Source: Gimesia aquarii
Lineage (GTDB): Bacteria > Planctomycetota > Planctomycetia > Planctomycetales > Planctomycetaceae
Reading direction: 5' to 3'
DNA: 64,000 bases
Assembly (NCBI RefSeq): GCF_007748195.1
Contig: NZ_CP037920.1
Span: 7,126,062-7,190,061, forward strand
The position numbers and the translations under genes were made by a program. Of this stretch, positions 8,813 through 17,381 are shown one piece after another (within the stretch, counting starts at the first letter, position 1; each line of letters starts with the position of its first letter). The notes beneath the pieces are model-generated. The model worked only from the letters and a program-made list of their open reading frames with translations. It searched no databases and was not told the origin of the DNA.

Positions 8813-9886
8813 ATGAACCTGAAACGTTCGCAGAGGCAAGGCTTTACACTGATTGAATTGCTGGTGGTGATCGCCATCATTGCCATCCTCATCGCATTGC
8901 TGTTACCAGCAGTACAACAAGCACGAGAAGCTGCCCGCCGTAGTACGTGCAAAAACAATTTGAAACAGATTGGGCTTGCATTACACAACTACCATGAGAC
9001 TCATCGTGTCTTTCCCATCGGTGCCAATAATATTGGCAGTGGAAACTTCCAAGATGTCTCTGTCGAGCCAACTCTTGCTTTAAATCACACGGCTTGGCTG
9101 ATGTTATTGCCTTTTATGGATCAGGCACCACTTTACAATCAGCTTAATCTCAACATCGCCACCAACGGTCATTTCGGTGCCCCATCTTCCACGGTCTCCA
9201 ACTCAATTACCGGTGTCGTAGGTGGATGGCCTAACGCTAATAGTGCTCTGGTCCAGACAATTCTGCCAGTTCTACTCTGCCCTTCTGATGATGGCGAGAC
9301 GATTGAAGTCAGAACCGACGCTGCAAACTATATTGCCAACCATGCCCGAACGAACTATCTGTTTTGCGCGGGTGGACATGGTAACGGATGGTCCGGAGGG
9401 AGAATCTGGTCTATCTATCAAACGAGCGCCAGTAACTTAGCTGACGGGCGCACTGGCATTCGTTATCGGGGCATGTTTGGTTTCAATGGCGCTGCCAAAA
9501 TCAAAGATGTCAAAGATGGAATGAGCACTACAATCGCTGTCTGCGAAGGAGCTATCAATGGTCGTACCAATGATGCTTATACTCCTATCTGGGCAGGCTA
9601 TCGTCGTTATGGAACATTCGCTGTCAACCACCCCAATATTGATGCCAACCACATTAATAATGCACGCTACCACATCAATGGGCCGCTACATGTGCCAGGC
9701 ATGACATCTTCTGGTGCAACCGCCGATAGAAGGCATCATGTAGGAGTTGCTTCCAGCGTTCATGAAGGGGGTATCCATGTTTTACTGGGAGATGGATCTG
9801 TCCGTTTTCTGAGCGAAAATATGGACAAAAACACTTATGCCTTACTGACGCGCATCAACGACAGTCAGGTATTAGGTGAGTATTAA
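8813..9886 (+). CDS. DUF1559 prepilin-like protein, copy 1
   Basis: 357 residues. A type IV prepilin/pseudopilin leader (basic residues then [17 protein letters not shown], cleavage expected before F) is followed by the QQAREAARR helix and the DUF1559 domain with [23 protein letters not shown] and, near the end, HVLLGDGSVRFLSENMD. The domain is strongly expanded in planctomycetes; individual functions are unknown, but the proteins are thought to be pilin- or secretion-related and exposed outside the inner membrane. I place the start at 8813 because AAGGAGATG precedes it and the basic N-terminus then fits a prepilin; the longer frame from 8744 is leader DNA. It is nearly identical to copy 2 (10253-11329). 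Confidence 0.93.
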   Translation: MNLKRSQRQGFTLIELLVVIAIIAILIALLLPAVQQAREAARRSTCKNNLKQIGLALHNYHETHRVFPIGANNIGSGNFQDVSVEPTLALNHTAWLMLLPFMDQAPLYNQLNLNIATNGHFGAPSSTVSNSITGVVGGWPNANSALVQTILPVLLCPSDDGETIEVRTDAANYIANHARTNYLFCAGGHGNGWSGGRIWSIYQTSASNLADGRTGIRYRGMFGFNGAAKIKDVKDGMSTTIAVCEGAINGRTNDAYTPIWAGYRRYGTFAVNHPNIDANHINNARYHINGPLHVPGMTSSGATADRRHHVGVASSVHEGGIHVLLGDGSVRFLSENMDKNTYALLTRINDSQVLGEY

Positions 9887-9917
9887 TTAAGTATTACACA
9901 CTCCCCACAAATAGAGC

Positions 9918-9956
9918 ACGTCTGAGTTTCAATTCGAATACTCAGACGTACCTTTT
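9918..9956 (+). terminator. Terminator-like hairpin between DUF1559 copy 1 and its lipoprotein remnant
   Basis: A 10-bp perfect stem (9918-9927 with 9940-9949), a 12-nt loop and CTTTTT after it. It sits 31 bp beyond the DUF1559 stop and upstream of the small lipoprotein frame, so it would limit read-through into that frame. Confidence 0.8.
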
Positions 9957-9985
9957 TACTTCTGTAAAGCGTAAAGGAGGTGATT

Positions 9986-10141
9986 GTGGAACAGTCCCCA
10001 AAAATGGTGTTATTACTCTTGAGCATGGTTTTGGCGTTAGCGATTTTGGGGTACTTTGGAAACTCGTAAGAGTCTTCAGTAAATAATGAAACCCCTCTAC
10101 AAGTAGGAAACGAAGATGACCTAGCTCTTCCACCTGAATAA
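9986..10141 (+). pseudogene. Decayed small lipoprotein gene (paralogue of 11431-11592)
   Basis: A strong AAAGGAGG tract precedes a GTG at 9986, which opens a frame aligned along its whole length to the intact lipoprotein after DUF1559 copy 2. Two lesions are visible. The lipobox cysteine codon is TAC (Tyr) where the intact copy has TGT. An in-frame TAA at 10067-10069 stands where the intact copy has AAA (Lys). Beyond the stop the frame continues without shifts and ends at the same PPE-stop as the paralogue (NNETPLQVGNEDDLALPPE). A 27-residue hydrophobic peptide could still be made, but it could not be lipidated. I infer recent duplication followed by loss of function. Confidence 0.8.
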
Positions 10142-10252
10142 AAAAAGCCAGTTCGATCTCACGATGAATTGGCATTTCTCTTTTACTTGTTTTTAACAGG
10201 GAATTTTGTCTATTACTTCTACTTCATTCATTTTTTTCGAAAGAGATTTAAC

Positions 10253-11329
10253 ATGAGTCGAAAGCGTTCACAAAAACATGGTTTTACATTGATTGAATTA
10301 CTGGTGGTGATCGCCATCATTGCCATCCTCATCGCATTGCTGTTACCAGCAGTACAACAAGCACGAGAAGCTGCTCGTCGTAGTACGTGTAAAAATAATT
10401 TGAAACAAGTTGGTCTGGCACTCCATAATTATCACGAGACTCACCGTGTCTTTCCCATCGGTGCCAATAATATTGGCAGTGGAAACTTTCAAGATGTCTC
10501 TGTCGAGCCAACTCTTGCTTTGAATCACACGGCTTGGCTGATGTTGTTGCCTTTTATGGATCAGGCACCACTTTACAATCAGCTTAATCTCAACATCGCT
10601 ACAAATGGTCATTTTGGGCCACCTTCTGGCTCAGTTTCCAATTCGATCACTGGAGTCGTAGGTGGATGGCCCAATGCGAATAGCCCTCTGGTACAAACGA
10701 TTCTCCCTGTTCTGCTCTGCCCATCCGATGATGGTGAAACGATTGAAGTCGTCAATGGTAGTGTTGATAACTATATCGCTAATCATGCCAGAACCAATTA
10801 TCTCTTCTGTGCTGGGGGGCATGGTGTTGGATGGACCGGGGGGAGAATTTGGTCTATCTATCAAACTAGTGCCAGTAATTTAGCTGATGGCCGCACTGGG
10901 ATTCGATATCGAGGCATGTTTGGTTTTAATGGTGCCGCTAAGATCAAGGATGTCAAAGATGGAATGAGTAATACGATTGCCGTCTGCGAAGGCGCCATCA
11001 ATGGTCGTACCAGTGATTCTTACACACCTATCTGGGGTGGTTATCGTCGTTATGGAACATTTGCTGTCAACCATCCCAATATTGATGCCAACCACATTAA
11101 TAACGCACGCTACCACATCAATGGGGCTGTACATGTGCCGGGAATGACAAGCTCAGGTGCAACCGCAGACAACAGGCATCATGTAACAGTTGCTTCCAGC
11201 GTCCACGAAGGAGGCATTCATGTTTTGCTGGGAGATGGATCCGTTCGTTTCCTGAGTGAGAATATGGATAAGAACACCTATGCCTTACTGACACGCATTA
11301 ACGATGGTCAGGTATTAGGCGAGTATTAA
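10253..11329 (+). CDS. DUF1559 prepilin-like protein, copy 2
   Basis: 358 residues. It has the same architecture as copy 1: prepilin leader with [12 protein letters not shown], the [18 protein letters not shown] helix, LCPSDDGETIEV, and a C-terminal VHEGGIHVLLGDGSVRFLSE. It differs from copy 1 at only a few dozen positions, mainly around residues 125-190 (NGHFGPPSGSVSN, EVVNGSVDNYI, GVGWTGG). The start at 10253 follows AAAGAGATTTAAC; the upstream frame from 10169 is leader DNA. Many differences from copy 1 are synonymous third-position changes, clustered between stretches of near identity, which suggests an older duplication partly homogenised by gene conversion. Confidence 0.93.
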   Translation: MSRKRSQKHGFTLIELLVVIAIIAILIALLLPAVQQAREAARRSTCKNNLKQVGLALHNYHETHRVFPIGANNIGSGNFQDVSVEPTLALNHTAWLMLLPFMDQAPLYNQLNLNIATNGHFGPPSGSVSNSITGVVGGWPNANSPLVQTILPVLLCPSDDGETIEVVNGSVDNYIANHARTNYLFCAGGHGVGWTGGRIWSIYQTSASNLADGRTGIRYRGMFGFNGAAKIKDVKDGMSNTIAVCEGAINGRTSDSYTPIWGGYRRYGTFAVNHPNIDANHINNARYHINGAVHVPGMTSSGATADNRHHVTVASSVHEGGIHVLLGDGSVRFLSENMDKNTYALLTRINDGQVLGEY

Positions 11330-11338
11330 TTCACGTTA

Positions 11339-11360
11339 GCTCCCTCCTCAAGGAGGGAGC
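11339..11360 (+). other. Strong hairpin between DUF1559 copy 2 and its lipoprotein
   Basis: A 10-bp perfect GC-rich stem (11339-11348 with 11351-11360) just 9 bp after the DUF1559 stop. There is no T-run after it. It could protect the 3' end of a processed DUF1559 message or reduce expression of the downstream lipoprotein. Confidence 0.65.
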
Positions 11361-11430
11361 TCTGTATGAAATCCAATTTTAGTCCCCTAAATTATTTTTA
11401 ATATCTGATTGAAACGTTAAGGAGATGATT

Positions 11431-11592
11431 GTGGAAAAGTTTCACAAGCTGTGGCTGTTGGTCTTAAGCTTAGCCCTGCTGTTACCAATTTCGGGGTGTT
11501 TTTCCGGAGTAAGCTCGAAAGAACCTTCTGATAATAGTGAGACCCCAATGCAAGTAGGAGATGAGGATTCCCTCTCTCTCCCACCAGAATAG
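11431..11592 (+). CDS. Small lipoprotein following DUF1559 copy 2
   Basis: 53 residues starting at GTG, with AAGGAG (11419-11424) 6 nt upstream; the in-frame ATG at 11425 abuts that site and is less likely to be used. The N-terminus is a lipoprotein signal: basic EKFHK, hydrophobic LWLLVLSLALLLP, lipobox ISGC with the lipidated cysteine near residue 24. The mature peptide is about 30 residues, acidic and Ser/Pro-rich, ending in SLPPE. No family is recognised. Its position 100 bp after a DUF1559 gene, repeated in the other cassettes, suggests a partner or anchor for the pilin-like protein. A terminator follows. Confidence 0.8.
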   Translation: MEKFHKLWLLVLSLALLLPISGCFSGVSSKEPSDNSETPMQVGDEDSLSLPPE

Positions 11593-11599
11593 TAATAAG

Positions 11600-11638
11600 C
11601 CAGCTCATTCTAATAATGAGCTGGCCCTCTTATTTTTT
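11600..11638 (+). terminator. Rho-independent terminator after the small lipoprotein
   Basis: A 10-bp perfect stem (11600-11609 with 11615-11624), a 5-nt loop and a T-rich tail (TTATTTTTT) starting 8 bp after the stop codon. It closes the DUF1559 copy 2/lipoprotein unit. Confidence 0.88.
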
Positions 11639-11804
11639 GTCTGTTTTAGAATCTCTAACTAAACCGGCTACCTCAGACGAGGCTGCCTGGTTTTTGAATT
11701 CAGTAAAGCAATGATAGAGCACATTTGTGCTAAAGTTTTAGCATTTTATGCATAGAACCAAGGCTATAAACAAGACTCAAAGTTCATCTGCGATCTGTCG
11801 GGCA

Positions 11805-11963
11805 TTATTTTTCTGCTTTTTCCAATTCTGCAGCAGACTCATCTGCATTCAATCCAGGATCGGGTTGAGTCGATTCAGCATGATTGCTACTTCCGCAAGC
11901 GACAGATAATACGCTTAGGAACAAAAAAAACAAACATGATAATTTTCGGATTTCTTTAATCAT
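11805..11963 (-). CDS. Small lipoprotein following DUF1559 copy 3
   Basis: 52 residues. Basic MIKEIRK start, hydrophobic LFFLFLSVLSV core and lipobox SVAC with the cysteine at residue 23, then a 29-residue Ser/Glu-rich acidic tail ending in LEKAEK. It is too short for most gene finders. The ribosome-binding site is weak (GAAAGAA). It lies 222 bp downstream of DUF1559 copy 3 on the same strand, mirroring the plus-strand cassettes, although the sequence beyond the lipobox is unlike the 53-residue lipoprotein. The lipidation signal is clear; any role is inferred from position only. Confidence 0.75.
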   Translation of the reverse strand: MIKEIRKLSCLFFLFLSVLSVACGSSNHAESTQPDPGLNADESAAELEKAEK

Positions 11964-12122
11964 TAGTTCTTTCTTTCAATGTAATCTCATGTCCCGATTT
12001 AATAACAAAATACTTTCTCAACTTATAGTCGAACGTTTCGAGCAAATTAATTGACGACTGTCCCTCAACATCACTTAAATCAAAATCTAAATCCAGAATC
12101 GAATAGATGTCTTAAAATTAAA

Positions 12123-12151
12123 CCTGCACTCCTTAAGTAAAGAAATGCAGG
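12123..12151 (-). other. Hairpin between DUF1559 copy 3 and its lipoprotein
   Basis: A 6-bp stem (CCTGCA with TGCAGG) with a 17-nt loop, followed on the minus strand by a T/A-rich tract (TTTAATTTTAAG). It is the weakest of the four inter-cassette hairpins but sits in the same place, 35-63 bp past the DUF1559 stop. Confidence 0.45.
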
Positions 12152-12185
12152 CAGACGAATTAGAATTCAAACCTGGAACAGCCGT

Positions 12186-13244
12186 TTAATAATCACCCAC
12201 TGATAACCCATCGTTTCTGTGGTGTAATCTCTGATAAATGCCCCAATGATTTGCCAGATAAGCTTTATCATTCCAACCACCCCCAGGTACTCCTGTTGCA
12301 CAACCACCGGGATCATTACTCCACTCGCAGCCACAGTCGTGGGCAGCACAAGTCGAAGCACTTCTTTGCGAAACAATATGATCAATATTTTCTGAGAGGA
12401 ACCGGACAGCTCCGTCTGCCATTAGAAATTGTGCTCCTCCCACATGAGGACTACCAAATCGCCAATTCGGAGATGACATCCCCGGCCTAAGTTCGTTAGT
12501 AATGGGATATAAACCAGCAGCCATGAACCAATCCCAACAGCAGGCAGTATCATTTCCAGGACTGGCTGTTGTAAACGTATTGTGCTGAAGCCCCAACCAT
12601 GAACCACCGGTCCATACTTGATACGACCGTTCTCCAACCGCAATTGTGTTTGAAGTTCCATCTTTAAACCCTGACATTTTAGTGGGTCGTGCGCGATCAA
12701 ACGTAAAAAAACCTCCAGAAAGTCCTGCAAAGGTGCTATCAGCATTCTGAAATCCTCCCACACTGCCAGCATAACTGGTACTGGGAATTGAACTCATATA
12801 ATTCGGGGTGCTTGAACCATGAACGCTCCGTGTTGGGTTTCGATCGGAATCACTGGGACATAAAACGGCATCAATACCGCTCAGTCCAGTAATCACTGTC
12901 TTGTTGGTTCCCTCAAAAATTCCGATATTAAAATTGAGCTGATTATATAGAGGTGCCTGATCCATATAGGGAAGAATCATCGCTCCCCAACTTGCTGCAT
13001 TTCCCAGTTCAACGGTACCATTAAAACCGCGAATTTGCGCAGGCGGAAAAGAACCAAAGGTTTCGTGATAGTTGTGTAATGCCAGCCCAATTTGCTTTAG
13101 GTTGTTTTTACACTCAGTTCGTCGCGCGGCTTCACGGGCCTGCTGTACGGCCGGTAATAAAAGAGCAATTAAGATCGCAATGATGGCGATCACGACTAAG
13201 AGTTCAATTAAAGTGAAACCACCTCTTCTTACATGATGCTGCAT
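12186..13244 (-). CDS. DUF1559 prepilin-like protein, copy 3
   Basis: 352 residues. The leader is MQHHVRRG followed by [17 protein letters not shown], a prepilin-peptidase site, then [26 protein letters not shown] and the DUF1559 domain with [20 protein letters not shown] and the C-terminal [22 protein letters not shown]. It differs from copies 1 and 2 in carrying a Cys-rich C-terminal insertion ([17 protein letters not shown], preceded by CCWDW), which could form disulfides outside the cell. GGAGGTG stands 6 nt before the ATG. Its upstream non-coding DNA is shared with copy 4. Confidence 0.92.
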   Translation of the reverse strand: MQHHVRRGGFTLIELLVVIAIIAILIALLLPAVQQAREAARRTECKNNLKQIGLALHNYHETFGSFPPAQIRGFNGTVELGNAASWGAMILPYMDQAPLYNQLNFNIGIFEGTNKTVITGLSGIDAVLCPSDSDRNPTRSVHGSSTPNYMSSIPSTSYAGSVGGFQNADSTFAGLSGGFFTFDRARPTKMSGFKDGTSNTIAVGERSYQVWTGGSWLGLQHNTFTTASPGNDTACCWDWFMAAGLYPITNELRPGMSSPNWRFGSPHVGGAQFLMADGAVRFLSENIDHIVSQRSASTCAAHDCGCEWSNDPGGCATGVPGGGWNDKAYLANHWGIYQRLHHRNDGLSVGDY

Positions 13245-13940
13245 TTTTCACCTCCGGAATAAAGTTAGCTAAGAAATGAGAATAATAATTACGAATGCGC
13301 GTTCTAGCTCAAACTAAAGGGAATAACACCTTAATTTAAAAGCATTTATGATGATCCATCGAACGCATATTCGCCGATTTGTTGATTTAGATATGGAGTT
13401 CTAAAATGTCAAACTAATCACTTCAAGCAATATGTTCACAACAACATTAGTATTCAATACCTACATTTTAAGTATATACATTTTATTATTAATATACATT
13501 AGTATTAATTTGAGTATATAAAATATTGTTTGCTAGTCAATCCTTTTCAACGAATAAAATTTTGAATCATCATTATTGAGCTAAGAATCAGGACTTGCTT
13601 TCAGACTGCAGATCAAGTGAAACTACAAATCAAAAGTGTGCGCTCAAGGTAGACATGAGATGTGTAGAGCAATTGTCAAGAAGCTGAGCTGTGTCTTGAA
13701 TATTCTCAGACAAGCCTGATTATAAATAAGCGAACGTTGACATCCTTCAGGGCACAGGTGGTTCCATCGAATGCACACCGGCACTATGCTGAGGACAACT
13801 AACTGGCCCTGGATCCTCTAGTGGGCCATAACGAGTCTTCGAAAGTTCGCAGTATTGTCCAGGTGAAGTCAGAAGTAATAACTCTGCTTCTCACTACGGA
13901 AAACGAAATAGAAACTCTTGAAATCAGTTACACTTCATCG
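13245..13940. promoter_or_regulatory. Upstream region of DUF1559 copy 3, partly duplicated upstream of copy 4
   Basis: Reading away from the gene, blocks at 13245-13310, 13341-13395 and 13490-13565 resemble, in the same order, blocks at 15638-15715, 15863-15930 and 16018-16100 upstream of copy 4. The shared distal block is AT-rich, with repeated TATTAATATAC and a GAGTATATAAA element. These are probably promoter or operator sequences copied with the gene. The remaining part (about 13600-13940) has higher G+C, no open frame with a ribosome-binding site and no recognisable gene; it may be old gene remnant. Confidence 0.5.
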
Positions 13941-13982
13941 AAAAAACAAGAGCAGGCCTGATAAGGCCTGCCCTTGTTTTTT
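13941..13982 (-). terminator. Terminator of the copy 4 cassette (bidirectional sequence)
   Basis: A long stem with one mismatch (13941-13959 with 13964-13982), a 4-nt loop and runs of A and T at both ends. It lies 79 bp beyond the stop of the minus-strand lipoprotein gene and would terminate it; the symmetry would let it work in both directions. Confidence 0.88.
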
Positions 13983-14060
13983 GGGGGACTAGTGCAAACG
14001 GGTATTCTATTGTCTGAGGGCCAAGCGAACTAGAGAGAAAACAATGACCAAAGCTGACAA

Positions 14061-14501
14061 TTACTTCGTTTTCAACTCAAATTTGAAAGGCTCGTTTGAT
14101 TTCGTGACTGTAGCTGTCATTGGAGATTGGCCAGGATCATTATATTTCTCAGGAAGTGAATTCTTTGCTTCAACATCTGCTGCCATTTGATCACTTCCAA
14201 TGGGAGTCCCGTCAGCCTTTACCAGACGCGTGAATAAGACCCGATAAGTTCCTTCCGCAACACCATCACGTTGATCACGATCTTTGAGTGTAAAATTACC
14301 AGTCTCATCCGTGGCTCCAAAACCACCATTACCTTTCGTCGGTTTCTCAGGGAAAAAAGTAACTGAAACATTCGGTAATGCCTCCCCATCAACGGTTACG
14401 GCCCCACTCACAGGGTAGACTTCCAAGGTGTTTTCACTTGTACCGCCACATCCAATCAGGCAGAAAAATAAACAGCTCAATAATAGTCGATTGTGCAACA
14501 T
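14061..14501 (-). CDS. Lipoprotein with carboxypeptidase-regulatory-like (transthyretin-like) domain
   Basis: 146 residues. A short signal peptide with lipobox LIGC (Cys18) is followed by a single beta-sandwich of the carboxypeptidase-regulatory-like type common in planctomycete lipoproteins: VYPVSGAVTVDGEALPNVSVTFFP, GATDETGNFTL and GVAEGTYRVLFTR. It ends with a predicted beta-strand (NEPFKFELKTK). The fold suggests binding or surface adhesion rather than catalysis. It follows DUF1559 copy 4 by 131 bp, with a hairpin between, so it is the large-lipoprotein version of the same two-gene cassette. Confidence 0.85.
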   Translation of the reverse strand: MLHNRLLLSCLFFCLIGCGGTSENTLEVYPVSGAVTVDGEALPNVSVTFFPEKPTKGNGGFGATDETGNFTLKDRDQRDGVAEGTYRVLFTRLVKADGTPIGSDQMAADVEAKNSLPEKYNDPGQSPMTATVTKSNEPFKFELKTK

Positions 14502-14568
14502 CTAATTAATATCCTGTCCAATCTAAAAATCAGAAGAATTACTGAGAAAAAGAAGCAGTGGAGAAATG

Positions 14569-14603
14569 GACCACGGGCGTGCTGGATAGCATCACCCGTG
14601 GTC
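14569..14603 (-). terminator. Terminator-like hairpin between DUF1559 copy 4 and its lipoprotein
   Basis: A 9-bp perfect outer stem (14569-14577 with 14595-14603) with a partly paired 17-nt interior. On the minus strand it is followed by T/C-rich DNA. It starts 30 bp after the DUF1559 stop. Confidence 0.6.
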
Positions 14604-14632
14604 AGATATGTTTAAGTTAACCAAATGGGAGC

Positions 14633-15637
14633 TTAGAATTCTCCAAGTGGATTTCCATCTGCAATGTAGGCCAGGTTATTTCGTGTGGTAGCATCAATAT
14701 TTTCACTAATGAATCTGACCGCACCATCTCCCAACAATACATGGGCTCCACCGGTGTGTAAGCTACCAACGGTAGACCAGTCGCCAAGCCTTCCTGGCCC
14801 TGTGGGACGTTGAAATGGTGGTGAATCCCAAGAACAGCAGGGCCACCAATTAATTCCACGTGAATAGGTTAAATCGACACCATGGCCAACCCACTTCGCA
14901 TGCCCCCATGTAGCCGATACTCCGTTATAAGTCCAACGAGTGGTTTCTGCGACTGCAACGGTATTACTCATGCCATCTTTGACATCACGAACTCGACTAC
15001 AAGCATCAAGACCAAACATCCGACGAGTGGTTCTCGATTCCTGTGACCAGATACTTGCTGAACTGGATGTTCGTGTGACACTGAAATCATAGTTTGTATG
15101 AGCAGCGGTTTGAGTTGAGCTTCCGGGAGCAATTGAATAATGAGCGCTAGTCGTTGAAGTATAATGTGTGACATTATCATCTGAAGGGCACATAAATGCG
15201 GGAATGATCCTTGAGATAACCAAATCATTCGCGTTACCTGGTGACCCGGGCAGTAATCCACCTGGTACTGGCTTTGCAGAGGGTGCTCCTGTACTTGCTG
15301 CTAAACTGAAATTGAACTGATTGTATAAGGGAGCCTGATCGATGTATGGTAATAATAGCAACCATCCACGATGGTTAAGACCAATAGGATGGTTTGCAGA
15401 CCCAGATGTAATACTGTGAGCGTGCGAGACTGAGTAAGGAAAAACAGAATGGGCGTCATGGTAGTTGTGTAAAGCAAGCCCAATTTGTTTCAAATTGTTT
15501 TTACAAGTTGAACGGCGTGCGGCCTCACGTGCTTGTTGCACTGCTGGCAACAATAGAGCAATTAAGATCGCAATGATGGCAATGACGACTAGGAGTTCAA
15601 TTAAAGTGAACCCACGTTTTCTTACATGCCGTTGCAT
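14633..15637 (-). CDS. DUF1559 prepilin-like protein, copy 4
   Basis: 334 residues. MQRHVRKRG then [16 protein letters not shown], the [26 protein letters not shown] helix, MCPSDDNVT, the internal [14 protein letters not shown] and the C-terminal [23 protein letters not shown]. Prepilin-peptidase cleavage is expected after the glycine at residue 9. GGAGGTG lies 6 nt upstream of the ATG, identical in spacing and flanks to copy 3. It is exported and probably assembled or anchored at the inner-membrane face; the molecular role of the domain is unknown. The pilT gene is about 1.7 kb away on the other strand. Confidence 0.92.
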   Translation of the reverse strand: MQRHVRKRGFTLIELLVVIAIIAILIALLLPAVQQAREAARRSTCKNNLKQIGLALHNYHDAHSVFPYSVSHAHSITSGSANHPIGLNHRGWLLLLPYIDQAPLYNQFNFSLAASTGAPSAKPVPGGLLPGSPGNANDLVISRIIPAFMCPSDDNVTHYTSTTSAHYSIAPGSSTQTAAHTNYDFSVTRTSSSASIWSQESRTTRRMFGLDACSRVRDVKDGMSNTVAVAETTRWTYNGVSATWGHAKWVGHGVDLTYSRGINWWPCCSWDSPPFQRPTGPGRLGDWSTVGSLHTGGAHVLLGDGAVRFISENIDATTRNNLAYIADGNPLGEF

Positions 15638-16336
15638 TTTTCACCTCCAGAATAAAGAAAAAGAAATGAGATAAATTTACGACTTCGTGCATTGGCTCAA
15701 ACAAAAAAACCAAAGAATTGAAATGACTTTAAATGACAAAACAAAGAAGAAGAGATTGATCGTTTAAAGCACAATTCAAAACACTGTCTAAATTTGTAAG
15801 CGCCTCCACTAGGAATTAATGGATTTCGAAGTAAACACAAACAATGATTTATTTAGACTTAACAGCATTTATCGTGATCAGCAGAACGTGAATCCGTTGA
15901 TCGATTAGAATAAAAATCGAGATAGGAGTTTTTTTATTTGTCAGTTTTTAAACTGACAACCACTTTCGCATAATACGTATTTTCATCTATTAAATAATGG
16001 TAAACATTAATATACATGAAATTATTAATATACAAAAGTATTAATTCTAGAGTATATAAAGTAATGTGACTCAGTCAATATTTTTCAACAATAATATAAA
16101 ATTATTATTAATTAACTTTGCCTTCACCGAGTGCGCGATTTTAGTTATTGGAAGATTAATTGAAGTGGCTAATCAAATCTCTTTTTGACTATTAGCTGGA
16201 ACGATGAACTCTCTATCGAAATTCCACAAAGTTGTTTAATCTGGTAATTACAAAATGCAATACTTCGCAAATTTAATTGTCTTGAATAGTGACGTACCTA
16301 CTTCCTGTTTCATGAAATTTCTGGATAAACTCTTTA
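15638..16336. promoter_or_regulatory. Upstream region of DUF1559 copy 4; divergent to hisF
   Basis: AT-rich DNA carrying the copy 4 versions of the three blocks described upstream of copy 3, including repeated ATTAAT cores and an AGTATATAAAG element near 16050. hisF starts at the other end. No gene is seen. Confidence 0.45.
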
Positions 16337-17119
16337 ATGCTGGCTAAACGAATCATTCCATGCCTGGATGTCCATGCAGGCCGAGTTGTCAAGGGTGTAA
16401 ATTTTATCAATCTTCAAGACGCTGGTGATCCCGTCGAAGTCGCCGCGCGCTATGAAGAACAAGGGGCCGATGAGCTGGTCTTTCTGGATATCACTGCCAG
16501 CCATGAAGAACGTAACATCATCCTTGACATTGTTCGGCGAACGTCTGAAGTCATTTTTATGCCCCTTACCGTTGGGGGTGGCATTCGAACTCTCGATGAT
16601 ATTCGCGCCTTACTGAGTGCGGGTTGTGATAAAGTTTCGATCAACTCTTCTGCCGTAAAGGATCCTGAATTAATCAAGGAAGCTGCACTACGATTTGGTA
16701 GCCAGTGTATCGTTGTAAACATTGATCCCAGACGAGTCCAAAAAGCAGGAAAAGAATTTTGGGAAGTTCATGTTAATGGAGGAAGAATTCCTACAGGGCT
16801 CGAAGCCGTCGAATGGGCTCAGAAAGTGGAAGATCTTGGCGCAGGCGAAATTGTTTTGACATCGATGGATGCCGATGGAACCAAAGACGGCTACGATCTA
16901 CCGATGACCAAGGCCGTTGCAGAAGCAGTTACGATTCCTGTTGTTGCTAGTGGTGGTGCCGGTTGCCCTGAACACTTATATCAAATTCTCTCTGAAGGAA
17001 ATGCTAGCGCCGCTCTGGCTGCGAGTATCTTTCATTATGGTACTTACCCAGTTGATGTCACAAAACGCTATCTGGCTGAACGGGGTGTTCCAATTCGCTT
17101 TAAAAGCACCGTTTCCTAA
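16337..17119 (+). CDS. hisF: Imidazole glycerol phosphate synthase cyclase subunit
   Basis: 260 residues, the full length of HisF. It makes imidazole glycerol phosphate and AICAR from PRFAR, using ammonia from the HisH glutaminase, in histidine biosynthesis. The (beta/alpha)8 barrel is complete: catalytic Asp11 in RIIPCLDV, Asp130 in VVNIDPRR, phosphate-binding GGGIR (80-84), the [12 protein letters not shown] loop and VASGGAG. No hisH or other his gene is adjacent, as is usual in planctomycetes where his genes are scattered. The ribosome-binding site is weak. Confidence 0.96.
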   Translation: MLAKRIIPCLDVHAGRVVKGVNFINLQDAGDPVEVAARYEEQGADELVFLDITASHEERNIILDIVRRTSEVIFMPLTVGGGIRTLDDIRALLSAGCDKVSINSSAVKDPELIKEAALRFGSQCIVVNIDPRRVQKAGKEFWEVHVNGGRIPTGLEAVEWAQKVEDLGAGEIVLTSMDADGTKDGYDLPMTKAVAEAVTIPVVASGGAGCPEHLYQILSEGNASAALAASIFHYGTYPVDVTKRYLAERGVPIRFKSTVS

Positions 17120-17381
17120 GTAAATAAACTGTCGTTTGAACCAGTAAAAGCAACTTATTCGATGGAACAAGAGACATTTTTCTCTTGATCACAGCAAAAG
17201 GGCCTTGAATGTTCTTCCAGACTCTTCAAAAATGTAATATACGTCGAGTAAACACAGACTAAAGTGGGATAGTTATGCATTCCTGATTCTTTGTTTTAGT
17301 GTTTAAATCTAATCTCTGGTACACTTCGATTTCATCACGGACTCCCAGTCTGAATAGAGCATTTCATAGTGGAGCTGATAC

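Noticed and set aside
13600-13940. A degraded gene in the higher-G+C part of the copy 3 upstream region
   Set aside because: All frames are broken within a few dozen codons and no peptide segment matches a family I recognise.
8813-15637. The DUF1559 array as a transposon or integron-like cassette array
   Set aside because: No transposase, integrase, terminal inverted repeats or recurring recombination site; the repeats are the genes and their promoters.
17168-17187. A 7-bp hairpin after hisF
   Set aside because: The loop holds the T-run and none follows the stem, so a terminator call is not supported.
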